Positions 42,700 to 55,029 of a stretch of 64,000 bases of DNA are shown here, piece by piece. The translations under genes were made by a program, and so were the position numbers. Under the pieces are notes generated by a model. It made no database searches, had not been told where the DNA came from, and saw nothing but the letters and a program-made list of their open reading frames with translations. This stretch comes from Hanleya hanleyi (Eukaryota > Mollusca > Polyplacophora > Lepidopleurida > Hanleyidae), in contig JAVTVY010018943.1 of the NCBI GenBank assembly GCA_036873755.1, positions 1 through 64,000 on the forward strand. Direction: 5' to 3'. How positions within the stretch are numbered: position 1 is the stretch's first letter; every line of letters starts with the position of its first letter.

Positions 42700-45600
42700 T
42701 CAGATGTCTTCTGTCAATCCATAAAATTTAGTCGATCAATTGCACAGTTAATGGTGTACTACATGTACATGTATTATATCAGTTTATGTTGACGAACTCC
42801 AGATAACGGCAAACCAAGCCGTTCAAACGATCAGAGAAATGAACTCTTTTGTGTAAGAGAGGAAGATGACATTAAGCATCAAGGAATACGAATTGGGATT
42901 ATAACTGGTTAAAGTAGAGAAAGAACTTTCAATTTCATTCCTCTTATTACGCTGGTCGATAGAAGGCATGGATGTTTCCTAATTTCGACTTTCAATCTTA
43001 GTTGACTGCACCATCATCATAATGGCACTGAATATCTACACGGACACTACAACAACACGTTTCAACGTAATTACCCTTTATTACGATGGCGGGTGGCACC
43101 ATGTATGAGACAACAACATAAATGGATTCCTTGGCCTTGTAAACATGGATATAACACACAATTCCATACCTCTGTATAGTCAGGTAACCGAAAATGGGCC
43201 TAACTGTAAAGTGACGTACAAAAGCGATTTTTTCGCGTCAAATGATAGCTAAACATGCGCACATTCACAGTGCGACAGGTGCCACCGTGGCACAATTGGT
43301 CAATTTTTTCTATGCCTCGTCCCTCATAAGTCCCCTCACAATGTAAACCTGCCACGTTGGGTAGCAAATTGAAGCTAATGACATATACAATGCTAAAATG
43401 TCGCTTTGGGGTCATTTAATGTCGCCATGCATGGTTTATACAATTTTATTAAAAAAGTGGGGGTGATTCCGCTCCTGAATATGACCCTCTTTGAAGCTTA
43501 AACTTATCACCCTATATTTATGGGACAAGCGTAGAAGCAGAAAACGTGCGCCAATCCAAGATCACCAAGATGACGACCATTGAAGTCTATTACGATGATC
43601 CGCTCGGGAAACGAGAAGTGAAATAATCCCAATAAAGTTTCATCTATCAAGTCTACGTCATTTCGCTAAACCGGAGAACAGGGGATGGAACCATGGCAGA
43701 CAGGGTTAAGGTAACAATTGTGTCACTAGATCCCATATTGTTTGTGCTAATAATCTGGGCCGATGCCATTTAGACCACTTTATTAGAAGCCACTCAATGC
43801 TAAAACACTGGTCTTAACCCATCGGTTGTCTTCAACGGTTCAAAAATGGCATGAAAGATTTTGCATTAGCTCACTAAATGGCGAAATTACCGAACATTTG
43901 TCTGCTTGGGTAGTGGGATTTCCCCTAGACATATACACTTTACATGCATCTCAGTTACGGTACATCGTTTAGTTAAAGGAAAATGACCTTGATCAACACG
44001 CAGTTGTGTTGCATGGACATCACACTGTTCCCGATCACCCGTGAATCGAGGGATTCTCGTCCCTATTTTCATGCGAAAAATTATCGGTCTCATACAGAAA
44101 TGACGGAAACGTCAGTTAAATGTTTTTCAGATGCATCTAAGTAGGGTGTGACTGAACTTTTTAGACGACGTTCAGTTGCTTCACCCTGAAGTTCCTCGTC
44201 ATAAAATTAAAAAACATAATTGGCAACAGATTATCTCAAAAATTGAAACAGTCATCTGAACTGCGTCCCATATATGGTAAATTGTAACGACCGAACACCT
44301 GATGGCGGTTAATTGTTGATCAATGTTGAACCGGAGAGAAAAACAGATATGGCATGATAGATGAGATGATGTAGCAGAAGAGATATGGTTGAAAAAATGC
44401 TGCTTCGCTCATACGTACATCTCTAGGCCGAGCGTTTTACCCTTGCATCTTAGGATGATGTACACACAGCTCAGAGATGTTCCTACGCGATCATGGACTT
44501 CGGTGTTACCGTGCGGTGTTGGATTGATTTTGCACATCCACATAACGAATTGCTGTTACAAAATCATCAATATCATCATTTGAACGGTCATATAGTTTTG
44601 TGTAAGATTCCACTCAAGTTGGTGTTCATAATAACACCGACGATAAGGAAACATCTCAGTATATGCTCTGACCATATAATCATGTATATCGCGCATTTCC
44701 GTTATGGGTTCATTAATCCAAACTCGCATGGGTCAGACATTTCTAGCTGTATTGAAGTACTTCCGATCCTCTCTTCAGTAACAAACAACAATCATAGAAG
44801 CAAACAAAATAACATATAATTAATTTTGTTGATTGGGCTATCAATAAACTATGCTATAATCATTTCTCCATCTTGGCATTCTCCATTTGTCAGAGTTTGT
44901 AACCTCCTAACGTGTCGGTGTAACATCCTCTGCTGCATTTGGTAGAAAATTGGAGCGTGCATACGCAATCAGACTTCATCGGGATTGCCTTGATTGACAC
45001 ATAAAGCGTATATCTGCATACGCGAGATGAACAAGTTATATGCAAGAAAATGACAACAGCACACGTCACAACGTCTCGTTTAGCAGTGAAATCCTGAGCT
45101 CACTCCGCTCCATTCAGTAATGGACGATGTTGATTGGCCGACAGACATTCACACAAATGCTGCGCGTTTCATTTTTAACCCCAACACAATCAGAGGGTAT
45201 ATCTGACAGTAGGAGGTATACAATCTGATGCCATGAGAATGTATGATCACTGCCATGATGGCCACATTTCAGACCGGTCTGTGACAAGACAGATAGGAGG
45301 ACATGTTATATAGAATTTCACATGTAGTCCCATCGTTATTCAGTTGTTCAAAACATTGTTTACCACATCTGATTGATGAGCCGAATAATACACCAGATGT
45401 TTTGTTACCTCAGGAGAGGCGACGGACGAATGGACTGCCAAATCACACGAATGACGATAAAATGTTTTAGGATTTGCTGCTTCGTCTCCAGATGAGATCG
45501 TAAGCCAAGTGGCCTTAAATATTGATATAGTATTTCAATCATAATATGCGACATTGTCGTCATCTTTAATTACCACTGTCATGAAGGTCTCTCTATGACA

Positions 45601-45884
45601 TGTAATCATGGTGATCATAGACGCAGATGGTTAATAGTTAATATTCAATTTTAAAATACAATTTGAACATTGTACATGACATTAGCTTAGGATATGAAGT
45701 TGAAAGGGTATAGAAAAAAATGCTCAAGGGTGCCACCTGTAGCGGATTATGGATCTACACTTCCCCAACTACTATTTAAAGCAAAACAGAAGTTTGTATG
45801 TAACTGGCTAATATGACATACAAAACATCCTGCAGGCTAACCCATTATGGAATATTGATTTCCTAGCCTCACGTAAAGGTAGAT
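42700..45884. other. Gene-poor stretch
   Basis: AT-rich sequence with short frames only. No repeat shared with the rest of the window was noticed, and no RNA gene was seen. This is the longest apparently unique stretch left of the CD36 gene. Confidence 0.45.
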
Positions 45885-46255
45885 TTCTTAGCCACCATAC
45901 AATTGCACAAAGTTCGACTTTTCATTTACCAATTTTATATAATTTGTGCATGCTATATGATGATGTGTTTTGACAAAACTATTTCCGAGATTCTATTTCA
46001 TGACCCTTTAGTTCAGCTATTGTGAACACAACTATTTGTGAGAAACAGTTATGTAATTTCAATTCATACAGGATGATATAGAAAATGCTTGTGTAACTGT
46101 ACTGAATCATCCTGAGTTTGACGAGTGAGTTTAGGTAATGCGACAGATGGCTGATCCGCTTGTCATAACTGCACCGAAGGTATGATGATTTAGTTTTGGG
46201 TTAACTTGACTCTGTAATGGCATAGCAATGTATAAAATTGCAGGCAAGCATCTAA
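45885..46255 (+). repeat. R repeat, old copy, first half
   Basis: Diverged match to the first 430 bases of R: CACCATACAATTGCACAAAG, TCGACTTTTCATTTACCAAT, TATGATGATGTGTTTTGACA, TTCATGACCCTTTAGTTCAG and the AATGCGACAGAT block. It stops where the second half (50725) takes up. Confidence 0.75.
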
Positions 46256-47794
46256 AAGGTGCGTGGACCCCTCAGCCTGTTTTTTTTTAGTCAAGTAGGA
46301 TCAGGGCTGCATCTAGAGCCAATTTAGTTCCGAAAAAGGTATGGGCGCCCAAAACTCAAATGAAACAAAAAACGAAAGTGTTGTTGTTATTGTTGTTATT
46401 TGATTTCTGAAGGAAATACTCCTAGAAAAAGCTTCTGGGAGCCTCAAAATCGATCCGATTGCATAGCTGGGTATTGAATTTCATGTTAATAAATCTCTGT
46501 TTTGTGATTGATCACAGGCTCTTTGCGACGAAATTCACCAAAAAAAAATTGGGCCCTCAATAATGAATTACGAAAAGAAACTAGGAGTTTGGGATCGGAA
46601 CCCGCAAAAAATCCCTGGATATACAGCCCTGCGGATACAGTTTGTGTGATTTCTGTACCATATATAATAGACTTCGTTTTCACGTGAGTGGTGTGCTGGG
46701 ATTACAGCATGCAAAAAGTGTAGCTTTATCAGTGACAATTTATGCATAGCATTGCACAAGTGTGATAAGTTAATGGCATAGAAACACACTGATTGACACA
46801 GGTAGTGGGGCGGATATGTGGCAAAGTACAGGAGGATTGTGGGTTTGGTGGTAAAAGCACAAAAATTGGCACATTTGAAGTTTATTATATAGTAAACGAT
46901 TTTCGATATATGGCCAAGCTAAATCTTCTCCTTGGATGCCCGGAAATGGCAAAATCCCAGATGGCCACCATAGTGAAGCAGATATGTGAAATAATTGTGG
47001 TAAAAGCACCAGAATTGGCACAGTTGATGATCAGAATGTGCTTAATGATTCCAGATATAGGGCCAAGCTCAATTTTCTGTTATGCCCGTAAACTGAGACA
47101 ATCCAAGATGGCCACCATGTGCGTCGTGAAAATCTATTAAACAGCATATCTCCCTGAATACATGTCACAAAAACATGAATAAAATGTTGTTTTATATGTT
47201 TTCGTACACAAGGAAGCCATTACTGATGCAGAAATATGACAATTTATCATATTTTATAACTTCAGGACATGCGTCAGAATATCTATATTAACCAGTCCAT
47301 ATGTGATCAATTTGATGATCAGTAGACACTAAACAATTTAAGATACAGTGGCATTACGATTTTGTGCAATATCAGCTATATGTGTAAACATCAAAGATTG
47401 TGTCCATACGATTCACGCATAACAAGAAGTTCCATATCGTAGTCACCTAAGAACATACATATCTGAATGCAATATTATTTTCTATATGTTTTCATGAACA
47501 CAAAACATCCGGCAATCGACAGAAATGCATTGCAATCATAATTATATACGAATGCATGCGAAATAGCTGCAGTTTATGAACAAAACCCAAAATTTGTCCG
47601 ATCCTTTAAGCAAATATCATTCATCATATCTTCTTATTATTTCCCCAGATATAAGGCTTCCAATATCAAACTGCACCGAAAACCAACATGGATACGCCAT
47701 CCAGAAACGCCACAATCAAGCAAACCAAAACAACATATTGTTATGACAAATAAATCTGTGTTTCTCTTCTTGCAGATGACTGATTTGAACCACC

Positions 47795-48523
47795 ATGCCA
47801 GCGAAGAAGCGATGTAAGATTGTACAAGATGACAGTCTGCAACCATCTACGTCGACAGTCGACAATCAACATATGGATTGGAGCCGTTGTGCCCTGTGCC
47901 AAGTACATTCATCAGAAGTGCTCCACTGCCCAGCAAGCTCGAAGAGGACAGATGATGGGGCTCGGTATGACCGCATGGGTGACATTTTAACAAAGTTCCG
48001 AGACTTAGGCGGACAGCTCATTTCTGTGGACATAGCTCTGTTAGATGATGGCGATGGAATCTCTCAGACACTTGCCAAATATAGTGCCCAGTGGCACACA
48101 TCTTGCCGTTTGAAATATTCTTCAAGTCGACTGGCACGACTAGAGTCGCGAACAATACCTCCATGTGAAGGTGACACACGAGATCGCCCTTACACGCGGC
48201 GCCATGTTGCATGCGAAGATGTAACATCAAAAGGTTACACATGTTTCTTCTGTGACGAAGGTGCAACAGAGAGTGCCCCTCTGCACGATGTTTGGCACGT
48301 GTCTGAGAGATTCCATCGCCATCATCTAACAGAGCTATGTCCACAGAAATTGGCTGTTCGCCTAAGTCTCGGAACTTTGTTAAAATGTCATCCACGCGGT
48401 CTTACCCAGCCCCATCATCTGTCCTCTTCGACCGTGCTGGGCAGTGGAGCACTTCTGATGAATGTACTTGGCACAGGGCACAACGGCTCCAATCCATATG
48501 GTGATGGCCGGCTGTCGACGTAG
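47795..48523 (+). CDS. Cys/His-rich repeat-encoded protein (left arm)
   Basis: ATG at 47795 follows a CTCTTCTTGCAG splice acceptor by about 18 bases. The first 165 residues look genuine: a basic start (MPAKKRCKI), CALCQ...LHCP...YDRM, DILTKFRDLGGQLISVDIAL, LDDGDGISQTLAKYSAQWHT-SCRLKYSSSRLARLE, then a second Cys cluster (YTCFFCDE). I know similar N-terminal regions from widespread invertebrate repeat-encoded proteins but cannot name the family. After about residue 167 the frame runs into the antisense right arm, so the last 75 residues are an artefact. The protein is truncated. Confidence 0.5.
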   Translation: MPAKKRCKIVQDDSLQPSTSTVDNQHMDWSRCALCQVHSSEVLHCPASSKRTDDGARYDRMGDILTKFRDLGGQLISVDIALLDDGDGISQTLAKYSAQWHTSCRLKYSSSRLARLESRTIPPCEGDTRDRPYTRRHVACEDVTSKGYTCFFCDEGATESAPLHDVWHVSERFHRHHLTELCPQKLAVRLSLGTLLKCHPRGLTQPHHLSSSTVLGSGALLMNVLGTGHNGSNPYGDGRLST

Positions 48524-48575
48524 ATGGTTGCAGACTGTCATCTTGTACAATCTTACATCGCTTCTTCGCTGGCAT
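48100..48575 (-). pseudogene. Inverted copy of the Cys/His-rich gene start (right arm)
   Basis: ATG at 48575-48573 gives the same MPAKKRCKIVQDDSLQPSTS start, then a TAA stop appears where the left copy has RYDRM. A downstream frame (48395-48018) continues with DILTKFRDLGEQPISVDIAL before crossing the centre. It is broken. Confidence 0.75.
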
Positions 48576-49620
48576 GGTGGTTCTAATCAGTCTGCAAGAA
48601 GAGAAACACAGATTTATTTGTCATAATAATATGTTGTTTTGGTTTGCTTGATTGTGGCGTTTCTTGATGGCGTATCTATGTTGGTTTTCGATGCAGTTTG
48701 GTATTGGAAGCCTTATATCTGGGGAAATAATAAGAATGTTCATATAATGATATTTGCTTAGGGGATCGGACAAATTCTGGGATTTGTTCATAAACTGCAG
48801 CTATTTCGCATGCATTCGTATATAATTATGATTGCAATGCATTTCTGTCGATTGCCCGATTATTTGTGTTGATGAAAACATATAGAAAATAATATTGCAT
48901 TCAGATATGTATGTTCTTAAGTGACTACGATATGGTACTTCTTGTTATACGTGAATCGTATGGACACAATCCTTGATGTTCACACATATAGCTGATATTA
49001 CACAAAATAGTAATGACACTGTATCTTAAATTGTTTAGTGTCTACTGATCATCAAATTGATCACATATGGACTTGTTAATATAGATATTCTGAACGCATG
49101 TCTTGAAGTTATAAAATATGATAGATTGTCATGCATATTTCTGCATCACCAATGACTTCCGTTTGTACGAAACATATAAAACAACATTTTATTCATGTTT
49201 TTGTGACATGTATTCAAGGAGATATGCCGTTTAATAAATTTTCACGACGCACATGGTGGCCATCTTGGATTTTCTCAGTTTACGGGCATAACAGAAAAAA
49301 TTGAGCTTGGCCCTATATCTGGAATCATTAAGTACCTTCTGATCATCAACTGTGCCAATTTTGGTGCTTTTACCACAAAAGCCACAATTATTTCACATAT
49401 CTGCCTCACTAAGGCCCACCCTTATCATTATTTGGAGGGGGGGGGGGGAGCATAAGCTTCAGGTATGTAAGCTAGTTCTACATTGTCCAGAATCAGGCTA
49501 AAATAGGCTCTCCTAATCACTCGTTTTAAATAATTTCCAAGGTACAGTAACATGTTTGGTGACAAAAATTGAAGCATTATGTTGTACCAGTTAAATGTGT
49601 GGACACAGATATGGTTCATG

Positions 49621-50112
49621 CAAAAGTTTTAGGATAAATCATCTGATGTAGAATAGAATGATTTAACAGCAAAATTGAAGAAAAATGTTGTCCTTCATTT
49701 AAGGCGACGCGAAATTCAAACTAACAAGGGTTCGATACTGCAGGGATTCCCCTGCCAGTTATTTCATATTATACTTCTGAAATAAAATATGTTTTCTGCA
49801 AAAGCTTTAGGATAAATCATATGATGTGGAGTAGAATGATTTAATAGCAAAATTGAAGAAAAATGTTGTCCTTCATTTAAGGCGACGCGAAATTCAAACT
49901 AGCAGGGGTTCGATACTGCAGGGATTCCCCTGCCAGTTATTTCATATTATACTTCTGAAATAAAATATGGTTTGGGCAAAAGCTTTCGGGTAAATCGATG
50001 TAGCAAAATTGAAGAAAAATGTTGTCCTTCACTTAAGGCGACGCTAAATTCAAACCTATCAGGGGTTCGATACTGCGGGTACCCCCCGTCGGTTATTTCT
50101 GAAATAAAATAA
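49621..50112 (+). repeat. Three-unit tandem repeat of about 178 bases
   Basis: Units start near 49621, 49799 and 49978, each with AAAATTGAAGAAAAATGTTG, TCCTTCATTTAAGGCGACGC, GGGTTCGATACTGC and TCTGAAATAAAATA. The third is shortened internally. GGGTTCGATAC resembles a tRNA T-loop (B box) but no tRNA structure accompanies it. Confidence 0.9.
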
Positions 50113-50724
50113 TGTCACCAACATGCTAGTTATTACTATAAAGGAATAAATTGTAGGTGATTCAGCAAATGTGTGTGAAAAAACCAATGTACACTGTATC
50201 TCATACATATCACATGAGGCTGAGAAGCTGTGGATAGGAAAAAGTCCAAAACTTTAACATTTAGTGGGGAAATCCTCCCGAGGGTAGTGCATAAGTTGAA
50301 CAAGTGTAGCTTCATGTAAGCTCCCAGAATATATGAGAATTGGGGGGTTCCATCCAATGATAATTTTGAATGGACCAGGCTTTCTTGTATCAGGGAATCT
50401 TCAAAAGTCACAATGAAACATGCAACCAAGGGTTCCCGATGGGCAGAGATAACAGTGCGCAAGCTGAGCCATCAATAAATAATAAAAAATAATTAAAAAT
50501 CATGAAATCATCATAGCCATCTGAAAATCTAATCATTTCATCAGTCAACATTCAGGAAGCTCTCACCAAAGTTTGGTCAGGCCCGACTTGATAGATCTGC
50601 AGATATTCAGCGGACAAGAACATGTTGACGGACGGACGGACGTACGTACGTACATGGCAACGACAAGACCCCACAGCCCTATGGGCTGAGGGGTAAAAAG
50701 GGATGACCGGCACATACAGGCAGG
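50113..50724. other. Right part of the insertion; GACG/TACG microsatellite
   Basis: A (GACG)n(TACG)n tract lies at 50628-50654, with TGGCAACGACAAGACCCCAC downstream. There is no gene. Confidence 0.55.
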
Positions 50725-51180
50725 CCAATACCACCAGGTCTCACTGAAGGCCAATACCATCGGGTCTCAACGAAGACTAATACCATCTTGTCTCAATGAA
50801 GGCTAATTCTCCAACATGTCTCCGATGATAGATATACTATCTCCAGTTTTGAAAATGACCTTTTACAGAATGGTCTGATGTTAATGAAGTTGTGTTGGTC
50901 TGCCTGCCAAATGCCGCCGATCATTCCTTAGTTAGGTGAAATGATTTTACAATACATCGGCTTAATATTCAGCAGACATGGACTCCGTTTTTGTTGTATC
51001 CTGTCTCATTTAAAGAGGCTATAAAGTCTTCGAGAAATCTCAGAAGCCGGAACTGGAATCTATTATCTGCACGGGTTTTATAGAGACCATCACCCGAGTC
51101 TACAGACGACTTTGCGTTACAACATCTTAAGATCGCGCACAAGCCCTTGTCGTCTTGAAGACCGAAAATTCTATACCATG
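50725..51180 (+). repeat. R repeat, old copy, second half
   Basis: Diverged match to R from about position 450 to its end: ACCACCAGGTCTC, TATCTCCAGTTTTGAAAATGA, TCTGCCTGCCAAATG, CTTCGAGAAATCTCAGAAGC and CGCACAAGCCC-TGTCGTCTTGAAGACC. The GGCTAATACCATCNNGTCTC element has been triplicated at its start. Confidence 0.75.
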
Positions 51181-51500
51181 TATATTTCATTTGCCTGCAA
51201 CAGTATAGACCGTAAATTCACTGGTCAGCAAGGATTGTGGCTCCCTATGAAGGCCGGCTTAAGTCTCAATATTAAATATTACGATTTTTCTATTGGCTTA
51301 TTGTACACAATTGTGTATGTCCTGAGTAATTTTCAGGCATTGTTTTTTTAATAACAGCGTCGTCTGTTCGAAGGGAAAACTTTAACAAGGTCATGTTTTG
51401 TTTTGGAGACACGATGTAAATTACCCGATTTATCTTGTTATTCGATGTCCCCCTAAGATATGTATATGTCTTATAATTTATGTCTTGTAATTTTTATACA

Positions 51501-53905
51501 ATTTCGCCCATTTTTACGCACGAGATGCACTCACTCAGTGGATTATGGCCTTAGATGAAACCCAATAGCGCTCATCTTCAATACGATGCATTCATCTGTC
51601 CAACTGAGTGAAGAGGCAAGTTTATCGAATATAATTTGGCTGAATGATTGTCTTTATTCTGTCCAACTAAAAAAAAACCATGTTGGTAAAGGGACGTCTG
51701 TGATTTAATAACGGTAAATTTACAAAAATTTCTGCCGGTTAAAGACATTTCGGTCAAATATGTTGGGACAGAAAACAACACGATGGCAAAAAGATCGATC
51801 GTACTAACTGGGTGCAAAAAGACATTCCTGTCAAACCCAAGCATGTGTCGAATAAAATCCTCGGGGTGGGGATCGTGTTGTCTGGAGGAGTTGTCTTATC
51901 CGTGGCCCTCATCATCGGACTGAAGTTCCCGAGACACGTAAGAGAGAAACTGAAAGATGACCAGTGTATCCTTGGCACGCACCATGACAAATACGAAGAA
52001 TGGGTGAGTAAAATAATATTTTCAGACTTTTTATAGCTTTGTTATTTAAAATAAAGTAGGAAATGGTTGGTTTCTGTTGGTTTCACTGGGTCCGAAAGTT
52101 GATATATATTATTTGTAAATAATAGCTGATTCTATCTTTGATACTACATATTCAGAATTAAAACTGCATGACTTTTGAAAGCCTCTCCTAGTCCAAAAAT
52201 AATAGAATTCATGTCAATCCATATTGGCTTTATAAACTCGATAATCATACCAGATTTTCCACACGTATATGTTCTATATTATCGTTGACATTAACATAGG
52301 TTATATCTGAGCCTATGTTCTCCTGTAAATTATCACCGATGATACTTCCTCCAATCGATCCCTAGGTGAACATGTTACACAGATTGGACAATTACATAAT
52401 TTATTTAACAGACTTCGCAAATATGACACATGCATATCGGTAAAATACATTTTGAGTTCAAGTTTTTCCTAAGATAGCAGTGCTCGCAGTATGATATAAA
52501 AGATTTATATCTTGCTGTAGGAAATTCGAAACTTCTGCAAACAACCTTAATAAATTCAAACCAAACTGGTTCTGCTGGATTATACGTGCGACAATATATA
52601 GTTACAGTAGTGAAATTGTTTTCAACTCAAAACCTTCGAAATTAGAGTTTTCTTGAAATCTATATGAAGTGTCTGACTAGAAATTAACGACACTTGCGTA
52701 AGAATAGATTTATGAGTGATGAATAAGTGTCCGCGGGCATATTTCGTTTCGTTGTTGTTTATGTGCGATTATTATTTCTCGTTACGTGACAATACTGACG
52801 TTAGCAGTCACATCCAAGCAGGCACATTCATCAATCAAAATGAACATGGTATAGTTTCTTACCAGACGAACGTAAAGTGAACGTGGTCGCTTACATTTCG
52901 ACATTTCAACAGCCTTGAAAATATGAATTGTCTATAGCTGAAGTGGATGAGGCTAAACATCTCCATATATATTTGTTTATTTCTCCGTACAAGTACGACT
53001 GTGATATTCGTCAGTTACTCATTAATGAAAGAATAATCCATGTTTTTACTCGGTAGACAGAGGATAATTTTTACACTCGGTATAATCGGGTATATTACTG
53101 GACTTTGCTTAACCAAAGAGGATTCCTGTATTACGGCGATAAGCCTGAAGTAAGTACCTGTAACATGCAAATAACACATCGGGCATCAATAATAGTGGAC
53201 GAACTTTCTCTTGATACTAACTCATTGATCACTAATTACAAATGTAATACTAAAGCTAAAAAAGCTGTATTGTCAAACGGGCCTTTACTGCAGCTGTATT
53301 TTGAGGAAGCAAATCCATACATCTGTAGAAGGTAATGTTGAACAGAAAAAAAAGTCTCAACTCGCATTTTCCGTTAATATCGTGCTTATAAGACTAGACA
53401 GAGAGCCAGAGATGGTAGAGCCAGATTTGACTGCAGGACAGTATATCCAGCTTAATCCGGTGTGACGAAAATGATATATTAATCAGTGTGCTGTGTTACA
53501 AAGTACGCCAGAAGCAGAACAGCACTAGAGGACTGAACTTCATTTGATGGTGGTTTCGTTATACATTTAGCTAGCTTTATGATCTGATGATTTTTCTGTA
53601 CTATGCAAGTCATAATATAACACATTAAATCATGTGGGATCAGAGCCAATCTTTGATCCTATATCCAAGTCGAATATAGAAATAGACCTACAAGGCATAT
53701 CATAACACAATAGGCTCGTCCGGGATCTCCTGTCATTTATTCACATTTATTGACAGGACCAATCATAAACAAGGAAACGTTGGATGTAGCTACCTTTTAT
53801 CCTCGCGGTGACGTTAACGGCTTATATGTTTATATTATATACTTTATTTATTTCAAAGGTGTAAATATCGTAATTTTACTCACCCATTGTCTGCTTGTAT
53901 ACATG
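51501..53905 (+). repeat. Upstream copy of a tandem duplication of about 2.4 kb
   Basis: Matches 57578-59895 nearly throughout, including introns. It starts at CAATTTCGCCCATTTTTACG and ends around GTAATTTTACTCACCCA. It carries exons 1 and 2 of the CD36-like gene. The divergence is consistent with a moderately old duplication. Confidence 0.9.
51791..53149 (+). pseudogene. Truncated CD36-like duplicate (exons 1-2 only)
   Basis: Exon 1 (about 51791-52003) encodes the short cytoplasmic tail, a transmembrane segment (ILGVGIVLSGGVVLSVALII) and the first extracellular residues ending KYEEW before GTGAGT. Exon 2 (53057-53149) encodes TEDNFYTRYNRVYYWTLLNQ-RGFLYYGDKPE before GTAAGT. Both frames are open. 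However, the ATG used by the downstream copy is AAG here (51791-51793), and exons 3 and 4 are missing, replaced by T2 and Penelope-like sequence. It is probably not functional, unless its exons splice onto the downstream copy. Confidence 0.75.
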
Positions 53906-53993
53906 CGTTGTAATTCTTACCTGTATATGGCGAGATTCTGCTGGTGGACGTTTCGTCCCAGAGGCCCGCCCCCTGTACAGACCTTTTGGTCTT

Positions 53994-54394
53994 TGATATA
54001 TGTTGGCATCGGGCCTTACAGACTAGTCTTTTGTGTTAAATGCCGTCATTTTCATCTGACGACGATACAGCTCACCAATCCCCAGTGTACGAGTTGTCAC
54101 AGCGACACAGCTCACCAATTACCAATATGAGTTGTCAGAGCATTTCCATCATAGCTCTCTAGATTTGTATCTAATACCGCTTATGCCGGTGCTAGGGGTC
54201 GTGTGGTCATGTCATCCAAGTTGCCACATGAACAGGTACAATAAAAGCGTACCGGAGATACAACACATCACGAATCGTTAGATTCTTGGTATGTCCTTTA
54301 GAATAGGTTAACCAGAAGACTATACTGTGAAGTCATGTGGCTCTGCCAGTATGTCGGCACCTCTTCCCACTTCCCTGATATACGTTGTAATTAT
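53994..54394 (+). mobile_element. Composite: Penelope-like 5' head joined to T2 tail
   Basis: Bases 53994-54138 match the head of the element at 34973-35140 (GGCCTTACAGACTAGTCTTT, ACGACGATACAGCTCACCAA). Bases 54142-54394 are a T2 tail. The RT is entirely missing, giving a short non-autonomous derivative. Confidence 0.75.
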
Positions 54395-54644
54395 AATACT
54401 TTAATAAAAAAAATGCCAGGGGATGCACCCTATTGTCGAGTGAAGCTTTGATATACCGCACCAGTCCCTTTAACACATACCTATATCTCAATGAGGTCCT
54501 TTTAGACATAGAATCATGAAAGGTTCCTCTTGTACGATGTGGTTCCGAATCAATTTATGTACTTCAAATTACGAAGTATACCGTATACCAATGTTTTGCA
54601 ATCATTGGTGGATTATGTCTAAATCCGCTTAATATGAATTTGAT

Positions 54645-54908
54645 ATGCAACTAATAATGTCCTGGTGTCCTTGTAAACTGTTGACCTCTTCGCTCAAGGA
54701 ACCCCCAAAAGTAAGGGACAGACATTTAGACCAGTTTTCAGACAAACTACCTAAACAACCACTTGGTGAGGAAAATTATGTATCGAAACATAATCTATAC
54801 CTTAAAAGGCGAAAAGCACTCCAAAACTTACAAGACAATACCAATATCATTATTAAGGAAGCCGATAAGGGAGGCCCAGTGCTGAACGGGACTGAACTTG
54901 TTACTTGA
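54645..54908 (+). pseudogene. Penelope-like RT N-terminal fragment
   Basis: The frame contains RDRHLDQFSDKLPKQPLGEE and NTNIIIKEADKGGPVL, the N-terminal KxADKGG signature of Penelope-like and related reverse transcriptases, then stops. It is a different subfamily from the element at 35 kb. Confidence 0.6.
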
Positions 54909-55029
54909 AACTTGTCTGGGGTATTGTTGCTAATGGACTAAAGATGTAAATAATATTGCTTATATATGCTGTACCATTGTATTACACCGGAATGTTCTTT
55001 GAAAAACTCATACAGTAAAGCAGAAATAC

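Larger units (their letters stand above)
46971..49410. repeat. Third large inverted repeat (palindrome III)
   Basis: The arms are about 46971-48097 and 48277-49410, separated by about 180 unpaired bases. GCAGATATGTGAAATAATTG on the left mirrors CAATTATTTCACATATCTGC on the right. The arms hold the promoter side, the 5' UTR with a CTTCTTGCAG acceptor, and the first 100 codons of the same gene in opposite directions. Small indels and substitutions (a few per 100 bases) separate the arms. Confidence 0.9.
46256..50724. mobile_element. 4.5-kb insertion splitting the old R copy
   Basis: The R halves at 45885-46255 and 50725-51180 are adjacent parts of one repeat (the first ends at the equivalent of about 12990 and the second starts at about 13010). 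Everything between is therefore inserted. It contains palindrome III and a three-unit tandem repeat. Exact ends and duplications are unclear. Confidence 0.6.

Noticed and set aside
48018..48395. Antisense ORF across the centre of palindrome III as a separate gene
   Set aside because: It is the broken right-arm copy reading through the loop into the antisense of the left arm.
49621..50112. tRNA genes suggested by GGGTTCGATAC
   Set aside because: No acceptor, D-stem or anticodon arms could be drawn around it.
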